Below are positions 36,747 through 46,197 of a DNA stretch of 64,000 nucleotides, piece by piece (the first letter of the stretch is position 1; each line of letters begins with the position of its first letter). The notes under the pieces were generated by a model, which saw only the letters and a program-made list of their open reading frames with translations, was not told where the DNA came from and ran no database searches. Made by a program: the position numbers and the translations under genes. Origin of the DNA: Tilletiopsis washingtonensis (lineage: Eukaryota > Basidiomycota > Exobasidiomycetes > Entylomatales); NCBI RefSeq assembly GCF_003144115.1, contig NW_020312007.1, positions 438,852 through 502,851 on the forward strand. Direction: 5' to 3'.

Positions 36747-39080
36747 CTAAGCACGTCGCGTCTTGGTCGCCATGGTGCTGTGTCCGTAGATGCTGGCAGG
36801 CACAGGGTTGGCCTTGGGCACGGCGCGTGCGCGGGCCTCGCGATACTGCAGCTCCTCGCGCTGCATGCGCTCGCTGCGTGCCTGCTCTCGCTCCGCCTCG
36901 AGCACCTTCTCGTGTCCGGCGCGCTTGAGCTCCCAGGCGGCGCGCTCGCGCAGGCGTGCGTCGACGCTCGAGACGAAGGCACCTCGGCTCTTGCGCCCAG
37001 CTGGTGCCGGCGCTTCGACTCGCCTAGCCGAGGCGCGCAGCGATGCAGCGCCTTTGCCGAGTTCTTCCGCGCGCACGCGAGCTCGCTCTGCTTCGAGGCG
37101 CGCCTCCTCCTCCAGCGCCAGCTGTGCCTTGCGCTGCTGCATCCAGGCCGGGACCGGGTTGGCACGCGGAATGATGCGGCCCGCCGTCCGCTCGCGCTCA
37201 GACGCCGCCGCCTCCTCAGCACGCGCTCGTGCGGCCTGCTGATGGCGGGTCTGGCGCGCGAAAGCTTGCGCACGCGGGACGGCGACAAGCATGCCTGTCG
37301 ACGAGAGGCGGAAGCCTTGCGGCACGCCCACGATGGCGTCTTGAGCGGTGCTTGTTGCCGCGCCTGAGCTGGCCAAGCTGGCACGAGCGTCCTTGCGCGA
37401 CGTGACTGCACTGCTCCGCGCTGTCGCCAGCGCGCGAGCTGCGGCCGAGCGCACGGCGCTCTCGCGGCGGGAGCGTGCAAAGGGCGATCGTGGGATGGTG
37501 ATGCCCGAGGCGCACGGTCGGGAGGCGCGCGCACGCACTGGACGCGCCGGTGGGCTCAGCTCGAGGTCGTGAGACGACGGTCGAGAGGCAAGAGACGGGC
37601 CAGGAGCGTCGTCCTGGTCCGCAGGTGCAGCGACGCTCGGAGCAGCATCAAAGGAGCTTGCGGGCGTCGCGTCTCTCATCGAGGAGCGTGTGCGCCGACG
37701 CGGCGTCACGTCACGCGGCGGCTCGGTGAGCGAGGTGCTGCTGGCCTGGAGCAGTTCAGGCGTGGCGGGCCGTGAAGGCTGAGACGGCGCGTCTGGCTCG
37801 GCTTCTTGCTGTGTGACGACGACAGCTTGCTCCTCAATCAGCTCGGCGACTTGTGGCACATCAGCTGGAGCCGCAGTCTCTGTTCCGCTCTCCGTCTCGG
37901 GCCGCGACTGCAGCTCGTTTGGCATCTGCGCCTCCATCACCGTGCTGGCCTGCTGAGCACGTTGCTGCTCGCGCTTGCGCAGTAGATGACTGATGCGGGC
38001 GGCCGGGAGTGCAGACTTTGCGGCGGCGACGACCGGCGCCGCGGGCTTCGCTTCTGCCGGCGCTCGACGAGGCGCGACAGCTTCTGCGGGCTCCTCGGCG
38101 TGCTTCGTTGCTGTACCAAGCGTAGTGGTGCGTACGGCCCGCCGCGGCAGCTTCGACGGAGAACCTAGCTTCGGCGCAGCTTGCGTCAGAAATGGCTCAG
38201 AGGGCGCGGCGTCCGGCTGCGGGCTGGGCGGCACAGGCGTGTTCCGCGTCGAGCGACGAGGCGAGTCGACGGCCGCTGTTGCCACAGGCGCCGGAGAGGC
38301 AGGAGCAGAGGCGGCCAGCTCGGTCGGGACGATTGTGCTCCTCCGCTTCCTCAAGGCGCGGCCCTTGCGCTGCTTGGCCTCTGTCCGCGCCGGACTGGGC
38401 TCGCTGCCTCCCAGCTGCGCCTGCTGGCTCGCAACAGGCTTCTTCTCCTGCTGCTCTTGCGCTGGCGGCTCGCTCTCTCCCATGTCCTCCCACGCCAGTC
38501 GCTCTAATTCCTCCTCGCCAAGCAGACTCAGATCCACCACCTGGTCCGCCTTGGTGCGGAACATCGAGGCGCGCGGCTGTCTCCTGCTGCCGCGCACGCC
38601 GTTTGCGGCGCGGCTCGATGCGCTGCCGAGGGTGCGCTTGAGCGGCGACGAGGGCGAGGCTGGGCCCAGCTGCAGCGAAGCATCGAAGAGCATGCTCATC
38701 TCGTCTGCCGGCCGCGCTGCGGCGGCTGCGCTGGCGACGGCCAGCTTGCGCGACTCGGCGCGGCTGCTGGTGAGGTCCTTGAGGCGCATGAGCGCCGCCA
38801 GCGCCGGCGATGCAGGCGGCCGCAGATGCGTCGCAGGGCGGCGGTGTGCCGGCAGTGAAGGCGTGCCGGGCGGCATGTTCTCCTGCTGCTGCAGCGTGTC
38901 GTCCAAGCCGAGCGTGCGCTCCTTGTCGGGCGAGACGTAGATTGGGCGCAGGCGGCTGGGGCCGGCGCGCGGCGTGTGGCGCAGGAGGCCGGGCGAGACG
39001 TCGAGCTGCTGTGCGGACGGCATGAGGTCGCGCAGCGAGTCGTCGTCGCCGACAAGGCTGTCGAAGGAGGCGTCTTGCAT
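36747..39080 (-). CDS. TPX2-like microtubule-associated protein (candidate)
   Basis: A single-exon gene of 777 aa. It is mostly disordered and Ser/Pro/Arg-rich. The last ~180 residues are long charged helices with repeated motifs resembling TPX2/TPXL repeats: IIPRANPVPAWMQQRKAQLA and later FVSSVDARLRERAAWELKRA, ending VPKANPVPASIYG. The twice-used P-[RK]-A-N-P-V-P element followed by aromatic residues is the TPX2 hallmark. TPX2 proteins promote spindle microtubule nucleation and activate Aurora kinase; that function here is inference. The N-terminus has many Ser/Thr-Pro sites (DLMPSAQQLDVSPGLLRHTP), consistent with mitotic kinase control. An in-frame upstream stretch reaches 39473, but the start at 39080 begins the protein-like composition. 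Confidence 0.65.
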   Translation of the reverse strand: MQDASFDSLVGDDDSLRDLMPSAQQLDVSPGLLRHTPRAGPSRLRPIYVSPDKERTLGLDDTLQQQENMPPGTPSLPAHRRPATHLRPPASPALAALMRLKDLTSSRAESRKLAVASAAAAARPADEMSMLFDASLQLGPASPSSPLKRTLGSASSRAANGVRGSRRQPRASMFRTKADQVVDLSLLGEEELERLAWEDMGESEPPAQEQQEKKPVASQQAQLGGSEPSPARTEAKQRKGRALRKRRSTIVPTELAASAPASPAPVATAAVDSPRRSTRNTPVPPSPQPDAAPSEPFLTQAAPKLGSPSKLPRRAVRTTTLGTATKHAEEPAEAVAPRRAPAEAKPAAPVVAAAKSALPAARISHLLRKREQQRAQQASTVMEAQMPNELQSRPETESGTETAAPADVPQVAELIEEQAVVVTQQEAEPDAPSQPSRPATPELLQASSTSLTEPPRDVTPRRRTRSSMRDATPASSFDAAPSVAAPADQDDAPGPSLASRPSSHDLELSPPARPVRARASRPCASGITIPRSPFARSRRESAVRSAAARALATARSSAVTSRKDARASLASSGAATSTAQDAIVGVPQGFRLSSTGMLVAVPRAQAFARQTRHQQAARARAEEAAASERERTAGRIIPRANPVPAWMQQRKAQLALEEEARLEAERARVRAEELGKGAASLRASARRVEAPAPAGRKSRGAFVSSVDARLRERAAWELKRAGHEKVLEAEREQARSERMQREELQYREARARAVPKANPVPASIYGHSTMATKTRRA

Positions 39081-39448
39081 GCTTGCGTGAGGATGGTGGA
39101 TGGCGTAGTGTGGACGGCGCAGGCACGGGCGAGCGGCTGGGTGGAGGCAGTTCAGCGTGTAGATCATCGGCCAACCAACACTCGCGCCGCGCAGCAAGCC
39201 GCACGAGAGACGCGCGCGGGTTGTCGTGCCACCGCTGCCGCCGCCGCGCGCGGCGCCGCCCTGCCTCCGCTCACCGCCCATGCTGTCCTCAACGGCCCGG
39301 CGTCCATCGCATCCTGGCATCCGTTGGGCCTGCCTAGCTGCCAACCCAACCTCGCGTGCGCCGCGCGTGGGCAGCAGCGTCGCAATGGAGCATGCGCAGC
39401 CGGCGCCTCCATCGTCGTGACCCACCTCACCCTCGCGGCCAGTGCCCC
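39081..39448. promoter_or_regulatory. Divergent promoter region, TPX2-like / lyase genes
   Basis: 368 bp between two divergent starts. No specific motif is recognised. Confidence 0.45.
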
Positions 39449-41234
39449 ATGCTCGCACTGCTGCTCCTCGCATTCCTGCCGCTCATCCACTCTCGGCCCC
39501 TGCTCTCCTCGCAGCCGCGCAGCAGCTACGCGCATGCGCAGCACAGCCATGCGCGCAGCAGCGACCTCTTCGAGCCTGCTCAGCCGCCGCTGCTTGATCT
39601 CGCGGCCAGCAGCTCGGCGGCGCTGGCGGCGCGCAGCCTGAACTTCTCGGCGTCCGTCGGCGGGGCCAGCAGTGGCGTTGCGCTGGCCGTGCAGAACGAG
39701 ACGGCATCAAGCCTCGATGCAGTCATCTCGGCATATGCGCTCGACCCGACACCATGGACGTGGACCTTTCCCACCTCTGCTCCCGCACCCTTGCGGCGCA
39801 AAGCCTATTCGCAGGACGCCGCCACGCTCTCCGACTCGGCGAGCTTCACGAGCAGCTGGCTGGCCTCGTCGCTGAATCTCTACAGCGGAAGGGTGCTGGT
39901 GGGTGCGCAGAACCTCGACTTTGTCTCGATGCCGAGCGCCGATGGCGGAGCAATGACGACGGCGCTCAAGGTCTCCTATCCCGACGGCTCCTACGTGCCC
40001 TCTGCTGCCCACTCCAGCTCGCGCAGGCGCGCAGCGGCAGCGTCCAACGCACCCATCGGTGGCACCTCTTTCTATCCGCAGCCCTTCGCACTAGCGCCCA
40101 ACTCCACGTCCAGCGTCGCAGTAGGCGGCGGTGATGCCAGTCGCGCGGCACATCTGCTGCGCTACACCATCACCGTGCCCAGTGACTTTGCCTTCGTAAA
40201 GGGCGGCAAGCTGCCGGGCCTCTACAGCTCCGTCGGCACGCAGGATGCGTCGGGCTCATGGGACGCAAACACCGATGCTTGCAGCGGCGGCGCCCGCAAC
40301 GGCGTCGGCGAGAGCTGCTGGAGCGCTCGGCTCATGTGGCGGGAGGGTGGCGCTGGAGAAGGTGCAATTGCGGCGAGGCTCCACCTTGCAAAGCAACGCT
40401 GCTGACCCTCGCCCGCAGTGTACGCTTACTTTCCGACTGCCAAGTCGGGCGCCTATGACCCTTGTGCCCCACGCTCCACCATGGTCTGCAACGACGCATA
40501 TGGCACCTCGATCGGCCGCGGCTCCTTTTCTCTGGTGCCGGGCTCGTGAGCAGGCACCAGTCGGAGTGGCGGCAGAGACTGGCTGCGCTGACGCTTCTTC
40601 GTGCTTGCAGCTCACTTACCATCACCCTGCTCGTCCAGCTCAACAGCGATCCGACCATTGCGAACGGCCGCATTGCGCTCTGGGCCGACGATAAGCTCGT
40701 GGTCAACGAAGAGGGCCTGCTGCTGCGCAGCGGCACTGTGCCCACGACACGCACTGGCAAGGGCGGCGGCAGTAGCGATACTGCTGCGGGCGCCGTCACG
40801 CCGAGTGGCTCGGCGCAGTGGGTCGACAAGGTGCGTGTGTCGTCGTCGTCGAGCCGGCGCCTGAATGAAGCTGATGTGCTGCCGACGCTCGTCGCTAGGT
40901 CTTCTTTGTAAGTGGCCTGCTCTGAAGCCCTGCCGCCGGGCGCTGACTGCGGCGGTGCCACAGTCCTCCTTCTTCGGCGGCTCCACGCCCGACTTTGCCG
41001 CACAGGGCAATATGTCGCTGTACTTCTCCGACTTCTCCGTCAGTTCAGGCTGGACCTGCACATACTTGCCTTCGCTCACACGTCCTGAGTCAGCTGCATT
41101 CCGGCTCACAAGCGTCCACCTCGTCTGGCCCGAGCGTCTCGGCGTCGAGCAGCAGCGTCAAGCTGCCCTCTCCCCAGCGTGTCTGGCTCGCAAGCTTCGT
41201 TGCGTCGCTGCTTCTCTTCCTTCTCGCCCAGTGA
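39449..41234 (+). CDS. Secreted GPI-anchored polysaccharide lyase-like protein (PL14-like fold)
   Basis: Exons: 39449-40361, 40419-40545, 40611-40830, 40899-40907 (9 nt), 40964-41038, 41094-41234; 494 aa. A signal peptide (MLALLLLAFLPLIHS) starts the protein. The C-terminus is a Ser/Thr-rich spacer followed by hydrophobic VWLASFVASLLLFLLAQ, a GPI-attachment signal. The catalytic-type domain (~residues 225-445) has jelly-roll lyase motifs: RYTITVPSDFAFVKGGKLPG, ESCWSARLMWREGGAGE|VYAYFP, GTSIGRGSFSLVPGS, NGRIALWADDKLVVNEEGL, and VFF|SSFFGGSTPDF. These match alginate/glucuronan lyase-like proteins of family PL14 (or the similar PL20). The substrate is unknown, possibly wall or plant uronans. Without the 9-nt exon and the last intron the FFGG strand and the GPI tail are lost, which supports the model. 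Confidence 0.72.
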
Positions 41235-41424
41235 GGGGCTCGTCCATACAGGTACTGTCGTCATGTCATTGCCGCAAGGTATAGAAAGTCCTTCAGCGCG
41301 GGCTCGATTGCGCAAAGCGAGGCAAGAGTGGGCGTCGTGAAGGTGATGCGCGGTGCGAAGGGGAAGCTGGTCCATAAGTGGTGGGACAAGAACGCGCTGA
41401 GGCGAGCGCGAGCCGAGCGAAAGC

Positions 41425-42651
41425 CTAGTCGTTGTCGGCGTACTGCGGCGCAAAGCCGCCGATGGCGTTGAGGGCGATGCGCGACCAGCGTCTGGCGTCG
41501 AAGAACGGCCGGCTGCCACTCTTGGTCGGGCTGGGCTTGCCGAGGCGGGACACCGGCCGCGGCGGACTGCTGAGGAGCGACTCGTCGGCACGCGGAGCAG
41601 ACAGGGGCATGGCACTGTGGCGCCGCACGTCGCGCGGGCGGTAGTGATAGTCGTCGTCGTCATCGTCCTCCTCCGGCTCGGGCGTGAGCCTCGAGTAGCC
41701 AAAGGCGGGCGTGTTGGAGCGCAGCATCTCGGGACTGGCGCGCTGCACGGCCGAGTTGCTGCGCTGCATGCCTGGCATGCCCGCCTGCAGATAGGAGCCG
41801 CTGCGCTGGATGCCCGTGCCCATGGCTGCGCTGAGGCGCGAGCGTGGCCGCTCAGGCTGGTCGGCCGTCGCGGGGCGTGGTGCGGCGAGGAAGTTGATCT
41901 TGCGCTCGCGCGGCCGGTCGAGCGCCAGCTCCTCGATGCTCCACTCCGCAAGCATGGCTGCGTCGACCGACGGCTTTGCACTGTGCGTAGGGCGCGGCCG
42001 CGTGCTGTCGCCGAGGCGCGGCTGCTGCTGATGCTGATGCTGATGCTGCACGGGCGCCAGCAGGTGCTGCTGCGTCGGCGAGGTGCCCGGCGCCGCAGTC
42101 GGCTGGTGAAGCTGGCGGCCCGTGAAGCTGGCGGTGACGTCGGAGAGCGAGGGTGCCTTCTCGCCCGTCTCCTGCTCGACACGCACGCCCTCGAGGCGCC
42201 AGTCGAGATAGGCGAGCTTCTCGGGCGAGTTGAGCGTGCCGCGCGGCGGGCGAGGCACGGGCAGCGAGAGGCGCCGGTCCGCCTTGCTTGGCCGCGACGG
42301 CGGCAGGGGGTCAGACTGCTTGCGCACGTTGGGCTCCCGCGTCGCCGCCGCCGCCGCCGTCGTCGTTGGCTCTCTGGCGTTGAGGAACTCTTGCAGGCGC
42401 TGGTGCTGCTCTGCCAGATCCATGGCGCTGCCCGGCGCCGGCTTCGGCGGCGCCGGCTCCTCGACGACGAGAATCATGGCCGACTTGCGGCGCTCCTTCT
42501 TGACCTCCTCGTTGGGATCGCGCGGCCGCGCGGCGTACGACGAGGAGAAGGGCGACTGGTCGAGCTCGGGCGTGCGGCGCGAGGTGCGGCGCTTGAGCCC
42601 GCCGAGCAGGCTGCTGCGTCCCGGCGGACTGGAGGACGTCTGCATGATCAT
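41425..42651 (-). CDS. Hypothetical disordered protein, 408 aa
   Basis: A single-exon open frame with good codon periodicity; family not recognised. The N-terminus is basic (GGLKRRTSRRTPELDQSP), followed by Ser/Pro-rich stretches, a His-Gln repeat (HQHQHQQQ), an acidic run (EPEEDDDDDDYHY), and several R-x-x-S sites (RSGS, RSNS, RHSAMP) that look like basophilic-kinase or 14-3-3 sites. The C-terminus FFDARRWSRIALNAIGGFAP is more hydrophobic and may be a short conserved motif. A Met at 42645 is an alternative start. It converges with the lyase gene. Confidence 0.65.
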   Translation of the reverse strand: MIMQTSSSPPGRSSLLGGLKRRTSRRTPELDQSPFSSSYAARPRDPNEEVKKERRKSAMILVVEEPAPPKPAPGSAMDLAEQHQRLQEFLNAREPTTTAAAAATREPNVRKQSDPLPPSRPSKADRRLSLPVPRPPRGTLNSPEKLAYLDWRLEGVRVEQETGEKAPSLSDVTASFTGRQLHQPTAAPGTSPTQQHLLAPVQHQHQHQQQPRLGDSTRPRPTHSAKPSVDAAMLAEWSIEELALDRPRERKINFLAAPRPATADQPERPRSRLSAAMGTGIQRSGSYLQAGMPGMQRSNSAVQRASPEMLRSNTPAFGYSRLTPEPEEDDDDDDYHYRPRDVRRHSAMPLSAPRADESLLSSPPRPVSRLGKPSPTKSGSRPFFDARRWSRIALNAIGGFAPQYADND

Positions 42652-44265
42652 GGTGCGCCGCGGCTGGGCGGTCGCGGGATGTGCGGCAAGCGACGGGGTT
42701 GTGAGCGCACACGAGGAGGTGTTGGGAGGAGAGAAAGCGCCGCTGTCACTGACGGCAGCGCTATCTGTCGTCGTCGACGGCGCTGTTCAGGTCCCAGCAG
42801 AGGTGCGGCGGCAGCAGCAAGTGCGGGAGCGTGTCGGAGCTGCTAAGGCCGCGCCTGTGCCGCGCCGGCCGAGGAGCCCACCCGTCTCTGATTCTCCCTC
42901 TCTGCCTGCTCCCGTGATGGCCGAGCGAGATGTGATGCGGCGCTGCCAGTGCCTCCAGCTCATAGTCAGGGCAGGGGCACACTAGCTGTGCTGCAGCGGG
43001 TGCCGGGCCCGTGTCGCAGGCTGCCCGTGTGTCGCCTGCGGCCCTGAGACGGGAGCAGCCACCGCGCAGCACTCCGCTCGCATGCTTGCTCCCCTCTCGC
43101 TCGCTCTGTTTGCTGCATCAACAACAGGCAGGCAAGCACTCTCGCGCCGCCGCACAGGCACCATCGCACCACAGCAATGCGCGTCTCGTTCGATCGCAAC
43201 GGCTGTGCGCTGCTGATGAGGTGCCTGCCGAGGCGCATCAAGTGCTGATGTCGGGTGCCTGTGCCAGGGCGGTGAGAGCAGGGATGGGCCGCCTGCGCCT
43301 TCCCCGCACCGTGCCGCAGGTGCAGGGCGGTAGGAGGCACGGCAGGAGCACCAGGTGCAGCGGCAGAGGAGAGACGACACGCCCACCATAGGGCCTGAGC
43401 GTGCTCGCAAAGGCAGGCCAGCAGCGCCCTCTTCTCCCTTGACGTCCTGCCGTGCAGGGGCGTCCTGCCGGAACTTCTGCGCAGCGCCGAAATAAGAATA
43501 AGAATAAGACGCGGCGCCGGGTCTCAGCGCCACGCACGCGCACCCATGCGCGGGCGGAGCTGCAAGCCGCCCGTCGGCTTGGAGAGGGTGCGCATCTCGC
43601 GCTGCCCTCGCTGCTCTGCTGCCGCAGCATCCCGCAACAGCATCAGCAGCAGCTGCAGAAAGAGAGCGTTCGCCCGCCACCGCGACAGCCGCCACTTCAT
43701 CGCCGGCCCTCGGGCAGCCCGCGTGCCGCTCCCATCCCGCCCGCTGCGGCGCGCTGCATGGAAGAAAAAGCTCCCGACGCGCTCGAGCCCTCCCTCGGTG
43801 CCTCGGTGCCTCTGCTGCGGCTGTTCCGGCTGCTGCCGGCGCCGACGCTGCACGGCGCTGCGCGCTGCACGACGATCCGTGCTTCTTTCTGCTCCCGCCG
43901 CGCTAAGGGTACGCTGCTCCCTCGGCCTCAGCACACGCCTGCTGCTAGCGGCGGAGAGCGCTGCCTCTGCGACGGCCGGAGACGCTCTGCTGTCAGCCGC
44001 GGCCCAGCGCCGCTGCCGCCGTGCCTCGTCAGCTGCTGGTCCTCACGTCGCTGCCCTGACCTGCCACTGACGCACGGGACGTCGCCAAGGCCGAGCACGT
44101 GAGGGCCGACGACACAGGCTCGACCTCGCTCCCGACCGTCATTCAGATTCGCCTGCACCACTCTGACACGTGCTGCAAAGTCCGAGTAAGTCTAGTGACA
44201 TTGAATACTTTCTAGGTGCAACAGCTGCTCCCCATCAGGGGATGCAGTCGAGACGTACGTCCCAA
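42652..44265. other. Gene-free interval
   Basis: 1.6 kb between the hypothetical gene start and the forkhead stop. Open frames on both strands are Arg/Ala/Ser-rich and unconvincing. A short AATAAGAATAAGAATAAGA repeat occurs at ~43490-43508, conspicuous in this GC-rich DNA. Confidence 0.5.
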
Positions 44266-46197
44266 TCAGCTGTTGAGGAGGTCGCGAATCGACATGCCGC
44301 TGCTGCGCACCGGCTCGCGCGACGCAAGCGGCGTCTCCTCGCGGGCGGCGCTTCTCGGCTGCTGCAGCACCGAGTGCTTGCTTGACAGCTGCTGCGGCTG
44401 CATCTCCTCGTCGGCAGGCAGGTCGCTGCGGCTGGCCAGCGGGCTGCGCTCGTAGCGCTCCATGTCGTCGCGCTCCAGCACGTGCTTGCGCTTGCTCGGA
44501 CTGGCCAGCTGCATGCTGCCCGCCTGCTGCTGCGCGGCAAAGTGGCCGTACAGCGGCGAGTGCGGCGGCACACTCGGCATCGGCGCGGCGTGCGACGGCG
44601 CAGCGGCGTGGTTGAGACGCAGGTGGCGAGGCAGACCGGCACGCTGCTCGTCGACGACGCTCGTCGTCATGCCACGAGCACGTCCCACATGCTGTGCCGC
44701 GGACATCGCTGCGAGCGGAGCGCCCGGCAAGCTGCTGCGCATGCTGGAGTGGGCAGTGAGCGGCCGGGCGGCCGCCTGCTGCTGCTGCTGCAGCTGCAGC
44801 TGCTGCTGTTGCTGGTGCTGCATGAGCGCCAGGTGCTCTGCCACGTCCTGCACCTCCATCGACTGTGTGCGAGGGCGCTGCAGCACCGAGGGCACGCCGG
44901 CGGCAGATGCAGGACCTGCGGTGCGCGAGGCGGCCGGAGGGCTGTCCGGCACGCGGGCCAGCACCGAAGGACCATCGCCAGTCTTGGGACGGGCCTCTTC
45001 CGCCGCATCGATCGAGCCGGCCACGGGTGCAAAGCTGCTGGTGCGGCGACGGCGCGGCGGACGTCCGCCAGGGCCGGTCGTGGCCGCCGTGTCCTCGTTG
45101 CCCGAGTCGCCGTCCTCCTCGCCCTTGTAGTTGGGACCGAGCAGCGCCTGTGCGACAGGCACATCGAGAGTCCACCAGCCTCCCTTGCCACGGGCGGCCT
45201 GGCTCAGGCTCGGGTTGCCCGACGCGCAGCTCTCGTAGATGTCCTGCGCCGTGCGCGCCACCTTGACGAAGCTCTTGTTGAGGCTCAAGTTGTGGCGCAC
45301 AGTGTTCTGCCAGCCCTGGTGCTCGGGGCCCTCCATCGAGTAGAGATGCGGCAGCGACGTCGAGATCCACGTGTAGATCTCGCGCAGCGTCATGCGGCCC
45401 TCGGGCGACGAGGCGATGGCCTGTGCGATGAGCGACGAGTAGCTGTACGGCGGGCGTCTGCGGCGCCGACTCGAGGCAAAGCGGTCGCCCACGGGCGCAG
45501 CGGCGGCCGGATCGGACTGCGTCTGGTCGGCTGCCTCCTGCGCCTGGCGCGCGCTGGCCGACTCGCTGGCCGCAGGGGGAGCCAGGCCCGACAGCGTCTG
45601 GTACGGCGAGCGCTCGAGCAGCAGAGGGTGCGAGTCCGGAGAGGAGAAGGTGCTGCTGCGGTAGGTCCGCCCGGCGACTTCGCGGCGCGAGATGACCGGG
45701 CGCTCGAGCACGGACGGCCCGTGTTCCCTGGCGTCAGCATGTGCAGTGCTGGACACGCCCGGCGCATCCTCGACGGAGAGGCCGTCCATGAAGAGCGGGC
45801 TCATGGGCGTGCCGGGACTCGACATGTAGTGGTGGCTCGAGACACTGCGGCTCGAATGCGCAACGGATGGTGCCTGTCGCGAGGCTCCCACGGGCGCGAA
45901 GAGGAGCGGCGAGCAGTGCGATGGGCCCGTGGTGGGCGACGGGCAGTCGAGCGACGAGTACGTCGTGGTGCCAGAGGCGACGCTGTCGCGGCGCGAGCGA
46001 CGCCAGTCCCAGAGGCTGCTCGACGTCGTGGCAGCGGACGACGAGCCGAAGCTGCTGCCCATCTGGCTGACGGGGTACGTTGGGCTGTGCAGCGTCGACG
46101 CCGAGAAGCGCTCGCGCGAAGCGGTGGGACGCGGAATGGACAGCGTGCTGGCGCGCCCGCGAGCGAGGGCGGTCTGGAACGGCGGGTCGATCTGCAT
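44266..46197 (-). CDS. Forkhead transcription factor (frame open to upstream MTD1)
   Basis: From the Met at 46197 the protein has 643 aa in one exon. The forkhead domain is at ~245-350: RRPPYSYSSLIAQAIASS, MTLREIYTWISTSLPHLY, then the recognition helix GWQNTVRHNLSLNKSFVKVA and wing GKGGWWTLD. An insert of ~15 residues (AQDIYESCASGNPSLSQAAR) extends wing 1. Flanks are Ser/Pro-rich with a Gln tract near residue 460-480 (QHQQQQQLQLQQQQQ). The C-terminus has GMSIRDLLNS. Overall similar to Hcm1/FoxJ-like fungal forkheads. No stop separates this frame from the MTD1 exon starting at 46554, so the real N-terminus may be that of MTD1; alternatively this Met starts a separate gene with its promoter in the linker. 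Confidence 0.85.
   Translation of the reverse strand: MQIDPPFQTALARGRASTLSIPRPTASRERFSASTLHSPTYPVSQMGSSFGSSSAATTSSSLWDWRRSRRDSVASGTTTYSSLDCPSPTTGPSHCSPLLFAPVGASRQAPSVAHSSRSVSSHHYMSSPGTPMSPLFMDGLSVEDAPGVSSTAHADAREHGPSVLERPVISRREVAGRTYRSSTFSSPDSHPLLLERSPYQTLSGLAPPAASESASARQAQEAADQTQSDPAAAAPVGDRFASSRRRRRPPYSYSSLIAQAIASSPEGRMTLREIYTWISTSLPHLYSMEGPEHQGWQNTVRHNLSLNKSFVKVARTAQDIYESCASGNPSLSQAARGKGGWWTLDVPVAQALLGPNYKGEEDGDSGNEDTAATTGPGGRPPRRRRTSSFAPVAGSIDAAEEARPKTGDGPSVLARVPDSPPAASRTAGPASAAGVPSVLQRPRTQSMEVQDVAEHLALMQHQQQQQLQLQQQQQAAARPLTAHSSMRSSLPGAPLAAMSAAQHVGRARGMTTSVVDEQRAGLPRHLRLNHAAAPSHAAPMPSVPPHSPLYGHFAAQQQAGSMQLASPSKRKHVLERDDMERYERSPLASRSDLPADEEMQPQQLSSKHSVLQQPRSAAREETPLASREPVRSSGMSIRDLLNS

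Noticed and set aside
41039-41284. Lyase C-terminus read through without the last intron, ending at 41284
   Set aside because: Gives an incoherent Arg/Cys-rich tail; splicing 41039-41093 restores a Ser/Thr spacer and GPI-type hydrophobic end.
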